Of a stretch of DNA of 64,000 nt, positions 59,337 to 64,000 are shown piece after piece. The notes beneath the pieces are model-generated. The model ran no database searches, was not told where the DNA came from, and saw only the letters and a list, made by a program, of their open reading frames with translations. The stretch covers positions 87,327-151,326 of the forward strand of contig DATMGN010000056.1 in assembly GCA_035555435.1 (NCBI GenBank), read 5' to 3'. Within the stretch, counting starts at the first letter, position 1; each line of letters starts with the position of its first letter. Source of the stretch: 73-13 sp035555435 (GTDB lineage Bacteria > Actinomycetota > Actinomycetes > Actinomycetales > Microbacteriaceae). Position numbers and translations under genes: made by a program.

Positions 59337-60656
59337 ATGGCCAGAGTCACGACCGCGTACCGCTGCACCGAGTGCGGCTGGACCTCGGCGAAGTGGGTCG
59401 GTCGCTGCGGCGAGTGCCAGGCGTGGAACACGGTCGAGGAGGCCGCGCCGCAGGCCGGCGGGCGGGCCCCGGCAGCGATCCGTCCTGCCGAGAGCCGGAT
59501 CGCGCGGCCGATCACGAGCATCTCGACGCAGCCCGCGGTGCACTGGCCGAGCGGCATCGGCGAGTTCGACCGGGTGCTCGGCGGCGGCATCGTGCCAGGC
59601 GCGGCGATCCTGCTGTCGGGCGAGCCCGGCGTCGGCAAGTCGACGCTCCTGCTCGAGGTCGCCTCACGGTCGGCAGAGGCCGGGCGCCGCGTGCTCTACG
59701 TCACGGCGGAGGAGTCGGCCGGGCAGGTGCGACTGCGGGCCGAGCGCACGGGCGCGCTCCACGACGAGCTGCACCTCGCCGCCGAGACGGATCTCGCCGC
59801 GATCCTCGGCCAGCTCGATGCGGTCGAGCCCGCGCTCGTCATCCTCGACTCCGTCCAGACCGTCTCCTCCTCGCTCATCGACGGGCTCGCGGGCGGGACG
59901 TCCCAGGTGCGCGAGGTCGCGGCGACGATCACCCGGGTGGCGAAGGAACGCGATCTGCCGGTCCTCCTCGTCGGTCACGTGACGAAGGACGGCAGCATCG
60001 CGGGGCCGCGCCTCCTCGAGCACCTCGTCGACGTCGTCCTCCAGTTCGACGGCGACCGCCAGTCTGCGCTGCGCTTCATCCGCGCGCACAAGAACCGCTT
60101 CGGACCGGTCGACGAGGTCGGCTGCTTCGAGATGACGGGTGACGGGATCGCCGAGGTCGCCGACCCGAGCGGGCTCTTCATGTCGCGCTCGCGCGGCCCG
60201 GTCAGCGGCACGTGCCTCACGATCGCGATCGAGGGCCGCCGCGCGATCCCCGTGGAGATCCAGGCGCTCATCGTCCCGTCGCAGGCGCCGAACCCCCGAC
60301 GCGTCGTCGGCGGCCTCGACTCGGGCCGGGTCGCGATGCTGCTCGCGGTGCTCGAGAAGCGCGGGCGCCTGCCACTCGCCTCCCACGACGTCTACGTCTC
60401 GACCGTCGGCGGCATCCGGGTCGTGGAGCCCGGCGCCGACCTCGCGATCGCGCTCGCCGTCGCGAGCGCCGCGCGGGACACCGCACTGCCCGCAGACCTC
60501 GCCGCCGTCGGCGAGATCAGTCTCGCGGGCGAGGTGCGCAAGGCCTCGGGCGCGGCACGACGTGCTGCGGAGGCGGCGCGACTCGGCTTCGCACGGTTCG
60601 TCGACGACCGGTCCGAGACGATCGGCGCGGCACTGCGGGAGGCCTTCGCGAGCTGA
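59337..60656 (+). CDS. radA: DNA repair protein RadA (Sms)
   Basis: RadA is a RecA-like helicase that extends branches during homologous recombination. The 439-residue protein has the N-terminal C4 zinc finger (YRCTECGWTSAKWVGRCGECQAW), Walker A GEPGVGKST, Walker B LVILDSVQT, the KNRFG motif (AHKNRFGPVDE) and a C-terminal Lon-like domain. It is convergent with the aminotransferase gene. Confidence 0.97.
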   Translation: MARVTTAYRCTECGWTSAKWVGRCGECQAWNTVEEAAPQAGGRAPAAIRPAESRIARPITSISTQPAVHWPSGIGEFDRVLGGGIVPGAAILLSGEPGVGKSTLLLEVASRSAEAGRRVLYVTAEESAGQVRLRAERTGALHDELHLAAETDLAAILGQLDAVEPALVILDSVQTVSSSLIDGLAGGTSQVREVAATITRVAKERDLPVLLVGHVTKDGSIAGPRLLEHLVDVVLQFDGDRQSALRFIRAHKNRFGPVDEVGCFEMTGDGIAEVADPSGLFMSRSRGPVSGTCLTIAIEGRRAIPVEIQALIVPSQAPNPRRVVGGLDSGRVAMLLAVLEKRGRLPLASHDVYVSTVGGIRVVEPGADLAIALAVASAARDTALPADLAAVGEISLAGEVRKASGAARRAAEAARLGFARFVDDRSETIGAALREAFAS

Positions 60657-60682
60657 CCGCCGGGACGGTGCGATCGCGCCGC

Positions 60683-61582
60683 CTACTCCTGGAGGTGCTC
60701 GAGGAACTCGTTCATGCGCGCCGTCAGTTCTGCGTCGACCGGCACCGGACGGCCGTCGATCTCCCGGACCGGTGCCGCATGCCGCACGCTCGAGACGAGC
60801 CAGACGGCGTCGGCGCGCTCGAGCTCCTCGGGCCCCGCGAGCCGGTAGCCGGTCTCGATCCCGAGCGAGGCGAACAGCTCGAACAGTGCCGTCTGGGTCG
60901 TGCCGTCGAGGATCCCGAGACCCGTGCCCGGCGTCCAGATGCGACCGTCGAGGCGGTAGAGGACCGTTGACGTCGGACCCTCCAGGATGTACCCGTCGCT
61001 CGATACGAAGATGACGTCATCCGCACCACGGCGCTGCGCCTCCCGCTGCGTCGCGCGATTGACGGCATACGAGAGGGTCTTCGCCCCCGCGAGCAGCCAC
61101 GGCGAGGTCTGCTCGACGTCGTGCCGCAGGCCGCGGTCGAGGACCACCACGCGGACGCCCGTGCGGCGGACCTCCGCGAAGTCCGGCGAATGCGTCGCGT
61201 AGACCCAGCCGGTCGGCGACTCGCCACCCTCGACCCCGCGGGTCAGGACCGCCTTGGCCCAGGCCTCCGCGGCGATCGGGAGCGCGCCGATCGCCGCGGC
61301 GATCGCGGCGCGATAGGCGTCGAGGTCGGGGGCGGGCAGATCGAGTGACGCGGCCGAGCGCTCGAAGCGGACGAGGTGATGCTCGAGCGACTGCGGGCTG
61401 CCGTGCCCGACGCTGATCGTCTCGAAGACGCCGTCGCCGCGCGTCGCACCCTGGTCGAGCGCGCTGATGACGAGCGCCGCCGGGTCGACCAGGCGGAACG
61501 CCGGCGCGTTCGGCTCGTGCGCCGGGGCATGCGCCGAGGGGCGGTTGAGCAGGACGAGCGACTCGGGATGGTGGTCCGGCAT
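60683..61582 (-). CDS. Class IV PLP aminotransferase (aminodeoxychorismate lyase-like)
   Basis: The 299-residue protein is a fold-type IV PLP enzyme. It has RGDGVFETISVGHG at the N-terminus, the Schiff-base Lys in AGAKTLSYAVN, and DDVIFVSSDGYILEGPTSTVLY near the cofactor phosphate site. In actinobacteria this length and pattern usually denote aminodeoxychorismate lyase (PabC, folate pathway). A branched-chain or D-amino-acid aminotransferase role cannot be excluded. Confidence 0.88.
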   Translation of the reverse strand: MPDHHPESLVLLNRPSAHAPAHEPNAPAFRLVDPAALVISALDQGATRGDGVFETISVGHGSPQSLEHHLVRFERSAASLDLPAPDLDAYRAAIAAAIGALPIAAEAWAKAVLTRGVEGGESPTGWVYATHSPDFAEVRRTGVRVVVLDRGLRHDVEQTSPWLLAGAKTLSYAVNRATQREAQRRGADDVIFVSSDGYILEGPTSTVLYRLDGRIWTPGTGLGILDGTTQTALFELFASLGIETGYRLAGPEELERADAVWLVSSVRHAAPVREIDGRPVPVDAELTARMNEFLEHLQE

Positions 61583-61636
61583 GGATCAAGTATGCCTTCG
61601 GCCGGACGCTTACGGAGGGGCGGCCGCGGCCCGCAC

Positions 61637-62263
61637 TCAGTAGAGGTAGATGCGCTTGGTCGCGCTCAGGCCGTCGACGGTGACCCGGAAGTCGAAACTC
61701 GCGCCGTCGCCCCCGACCTGCGGCTCCGTCAGCGTGCAGTCTCCGGGCGTCGAGCGGGCCCGCGGCCAGCTCACCTTCTGGCTCTCCTCCGGGATGCCGG
61801 GCTTGAGCGTCACGGTCACGGGCGCCGGCGCCTCGGTCGTCGTGCAGTCCGCGGTCGTCCAGTACGTCTCGTCGCCGTCGCCGCTGGGGCTCGTCAGCGC
61901 GAAGACGGAGTCGGCCGCGCCGATCTGGATCGTGCACGGCTGCGAGGTCTTGTTCTCGAGGGTGAACCACAGCTGCGGGAGCTCGCCCGCCGCGTACTCC
62001 GTCTTGTCGGTGTCCGCCGTGATCGCGATCCGGCTCGGATCGCATGCTCCGCCGGCCGTCGGAGTCGGCGTCACGAGCGGGTCGATCACCTCGGCGCCGG
62101 TCGGACCGGGGGTCTCGCCGGGCGTCGGCGCACCGCCGCCGCGCGGCACGAAGATGATGACGAGGACGATGATCACCGCGACGAGGATCGCCAGGACGAC
62201 GAGCCGGCGCCGCCAGTAGATCTTCGGCGGCAGGGGCCCCTTGGGACGCACGACGCTCGACAT
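61637..62263 (-). CDS. Membrane-anchored extracytoplasmic protein
   Basis: The 208-residue protein has a short basic cytoplasmic tail, one transmembrane helix (VVLAILVAVIIVLVIIFV), and a Pro/Thr/Gly linker. Its beta-rich exported domain has Cys residues in ACDPSRI, QPCTIQI, TADCTTTE and GDCTLTE, likely disulfide-bonded. It has the look of actinobacterial DUF4232-like exported domains. No enzymatic motif was recognised. The same strand as its neighbours does not imply an operon. Confidence 0.82.
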   Translation of the reverse strand: MSSVVRPKGPLPPKIYWRRRLVVLAILVAVIIVLVIIFVPRGGGAPTPGETPGPTGAEVIDPLVTPTPTAGGACDPSRIAITADTDKTEYAAGELPQLWFTLENKTSQPCTIQIGAADSVFALTSPSGDGDETYWTTADCTTTEAPAPVTVTLKPGIPEESQKVSWPRARSTPGDCTLTEPQVGGDGASFDFRVTVDGLSATKRIYLY

Positions 62264-62332
62264 GCCGTCAGGCTATGCGAGGGGGCGCGCCCTGCCCGAG
62301 CGCGGGCCCGGCGTTGCGCCCGACACTCAGTG

Positions 62333-62398
62333 CGCGTTCATCCGGCGCGAACGCACCCTCGCGCGCCCGGACTCGTGCGTTCGCGCCGGATGAACGCG
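62333..62398. repeat. Long palindrome, 24-bp perfect arms
   Basis: Arms 62333-62356 and 62375-62398 are perfect reverse complements (containing GTTCATCCGGCGCGAACGCA) around an 18-nt spacer. It lies between two co-directional minus-strand genes, 13 nt from the GNAT gene stop. It could be the GNAT terminator or a dispersed palindromic repeat. Its sequence is unrelated to the element around the DUF559-like gene. Confidence 0.85.
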
Positions 62399-62410
62399 AT
62401 CGCGGCGGCT

Positions 62411-62917
62411 TCAGAGGTGCTTGAGCATCCGCGCGTTGCCGAGCGTGTTCGGCTTCACGCGCGCGAGGTCGAGCAGCTCCGCGATGCCCTCGTCGCTCGA
62501 GCGCACGAGCTCCGCGTACGTGTCGGGGTCGACGATCTCGTCGCCCATCTCCGCGAAGCCGTGCCGACGGAAGAAGTCGACCTCGAACGTCAGGCAGAAC
62601 AGCCGGGTGAGCCCGTACTCCCGCGCGTCGTCCTCGAGCGCCGTGAGCAGCCGGTGCCCCACGCCCCGACCGCGCCAGTCGTCGTGCACCGCGAGCGTGC
62701 GGACCTCGCCGAGGTCCGCCCACACGACGTGCAGCGCGCCGAAGCCGACGAGCCGCTCGCCGTCGAGCGCGACACGGAACTCCGGCACCGCGCCATAGGA
62801 CTCGACCCACTCCTTGCCGAGCAGGATGCGGCGCTCCACGAGCGGCTCGGCGATCGCGCGGATCGCGGGCACGTCGCTCGTGCGCGCGCGGCGGACGGTC
62901 AGGCTCACGGTCGACAA
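62411..62917 (-). CDS. GNAT N-acetyltransferase (amino-acid N-acetyltransferase-like)
   Basis: The 168-residue protein is a single GNAT domain: VRRARTSDVPAIRAIAEPLVERRIL, LGEVRTLAVHDDWRGRGVGHRLL with the acetyl-CoA loop RGRGVG, and LFCLTFEVDFFRRHGFAEM. It resembles stand-alone short ArgA-type N-acetylglutamate synthases of actinobacteria, but other amino-acid acetyltransferases are similar. Confidence 0.87.
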   Translation of the reverse strand: MSTVSLTVRRARTSDVPAIRAIAEPLVERRILLGKEWVESYGAVPEFRVALDGERLVGFGALHVVWADLGEVRTLAVHDDWRGRGVGHRLLTALEDDAREYGLTRLFCLTFEVDFFRRHGFAEMGDEIVDPDTYAELVRSSDEGIAELLDLARVKPNTLGNARMLKHL

Positions 62918-62930
62918 CGCTACCGTCCGA

Positions 62931-64000
62931 CTACGCGCGGAACGCGACGACGAGCGTCGCCAGGATCCGTGCCCACGTCGGGTGCGCCGCGTACTCGGTG
63001 AGCCGGCGCGCCGTGGCGAGCGCGCTCCTCGACGTCACGAACCACGGCGGCTTCGGCAGCAGCGAGCATTCGCCGCGGAGCCACGAGCGCGGGAACGGCG
63101 CGAACGGTCCCCGCACGACCATCCGCTCGGGGGAGGCGATGAGGTGCGCGTTGTGCACGACCCCGATGCCGGAGCCGACCACGTCGAGCGTGTTGCCGGG
63201 ATAGGCGCCCCAGACTCCCCGCGACAGCATGAAGCCGACGCCCGTCCACGCGTTGATCGCGATCGTGCCGTAGCGCAGGCCCGCGATCGCGTCGTCGAAC
63301 GCCGCGCCCATCGCGCGCCGATCGCGCGGCCGGACGATGACGTTCGCCCCGAGCGTGCCGGCGAGTCGGTCGTTGGAGAACGCGATCGCGCCGCGCAGGA
63401 AGTCGGCGCCGGTCCCCGGCAGCTCGGTCACCGCGAGGATCGGCGCGAAGCACTCGGCAGTGAAGAGCGGGTCCTCGGCCGCCGCGTCGACCTCGACGAT
63501 GAGCCGTCCGGCGTGCTCCTCCGCCTGCGGGTGGCCTGCCCGCACCGCGGTCATCGTCTCGGCGCTGCCCGGATACCAGGGCGGGCGCGGGGCGAGCCGG
63601 TCGAAGACGGTGCGCACGGCGACGAGGAACTCCTCGCGCTGCGGCCAGTCGCGCGAGACGATGAGCGTCTGCGCGGCGATGCAGTTGTGGCCGGCGTTGT
63701 GCAACCGCATCGTCGCGGCGTGCTCCGCCTGGTACGCGATGTCCGCCCTCGACCACCGTCCCGGGACGACGATGACGGGCGAGACGCCGCCGAGCTCGCT
63801 CGTGATCGGCTTGGCCAGGAGCGGCTTCTGCACCGAACGCCGCTGCTCGGCCTCAGCACCCTCGCCCCAGACGATCCGGTCGTGCGTCGCCGCAGACCCC
63901 GTGATGTGCACGGCGTCGATCCCCTCGTGCGCGGCGAGCGCGGCGCCGACCGCGCCGTCCCCCGAGATGATGCGGGCGACCCCGAGCTCGATGAGCGGCG
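62931..64000 (-). CDS. Aldehyde dehydrogenase family protein (5' end outside window)
   Basis: The visible 356 codons form the C-terminal part of an ALDH-superfamily protein and run in frame past 64000, where IELGVARIISGDGAVGAAL precedes VHITGSAATHD. The general-base Glu is in TSELGGVSP and the nucleophile Cys in NAGHNCIAAQTL. Unlike classical ALDHs, the tail is extended (RGVWGAYPGNTLDVVGSG, then PPWFVTSRSALATARRL). An apparent start at 63911 is internal. The substrate is unknown. Confidence 0.88.
   Translation of the reverse strand, partial: PLIELGVARIISGDGAVGAALAAHEGIDAVHITGSAATHDRIVWGEGAEAEQRRSVQKPLLAKPITSELGGVSPVIVVPGRWSRADIAYQAEHAATMRLHNAGHNCIAAQTLIVSRDWPQREEFLVAVRTVFDRLAPRPPWYPGSAETMTAVRAGHPQAEEHAGRLIVEVDAAAEDPLFTAECFAPILAVTELPGTGADFLRGAIAFSNDRLAGTLGANVIVRPRDRRAMGAAFDDAIAGLRYGTIAINAWTGVGFMLSRGVWGAYPGNTLDVVGSGIGVVHNAHLIASPERMVVRGPFAPFPRSWLRGECSLLPKPPWFVTSRSALATARRLTEYAAHPTWARILATLVVAFRA

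Overview
The window is a high-GC bacterial chromosome segment. The str and S10 ribosomal operons, rpoBC, a DUF4916-type NUDIX gene and the GTG/TTG starts point to Actinomycetota, most likely Microbacteriaceae (Microbacterium/Agromyces/Leifsonia type). This is an inference from gene content and protein style, not from a database search.

Layout. 1-17463, almost all minus strand, is housekeeping: rpsL-rpsG-fusA-tuf (str operon), then rpsJ-rplC-rplD-rplW-rplB-rpsS (S10 operon, running off the left edge). To the right lie a membrane protein, an orphan pilin/prepilin-peptidase pair, and rpoB-rpoC. 17.6-23.2 kb is a small accessory block: a DUF559-like nuclease gene bracketed by two copies of a ~70-nt palindromic element, a spermidine-synthase-like enzyme, a TPR-like protein, an SprT-like metalloprotease, a NUDIX protein and a GmrSD-like (DUF262/DUF1524) putative defence nuclease.

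23.3-57.1 kb is a catabolic island. (a) A minus-strand operon (LLM flavin monooxygenase, RidA, alpha/beta hydrolase, aldehyde dehydrogenase, amidohydrolase, PaaK-like CoA ligase) is divergent from a flavin reductase and a TetR regulator. The composition recalls the Rut uracil pathway and pyridine ring-cleavage clusters. (b) A degenerate IS5-type element sits exactly in the tetR stop codon. (c) catA-catC-catB-lysR (ortho cleavage of catechol) is divergent from benA-benB and a one-piece BenC-BenD fusion whose linker carries three GQE repeats. (d) A LuxR/LAL-type regulator and an esterase-like hydrolase follow. (e) An ABC importer (NMT1/THI5-like) is combined with two FAD_binding_2 flavoproteins, two ThDP enzymes, an FMN alpha-hydroxyacid dehydrogenase and an FAD aromatic hydroxylase.

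Three copies of an identical 16-bp motif (GTCAAACGTTTGTTTG) lie in the control regions of (a), of the importer and of the divergent ThDP/hydroxyacid-dehydrogenase pair. They predict one TetR regulon covering uptake and upper-pathway catabolism, while ben/cat probably answers to the LysR and perhaps LuxR proteins. The likely logic is import of an aromatic or N-heterocyclic acid, oxygenation and side-chain processing, and funnelling of aromatic product through ben/cat. The actual substrate cannot be read from sequence.

57.2-64 kb returns to ordinary chromosome: tRNA-Ser(CGA), an orphan jelly-roll oxygenase-like gene, a membrane-protein/HTH module with its own operator, radA, a class IV aminotransferase, an anchored secreted protein, a GNAT acetyltransferase and a partial aldehyde dehydrogenase at the right edge. 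No CRISPR array, rRNA, integrase or prophage was seen.
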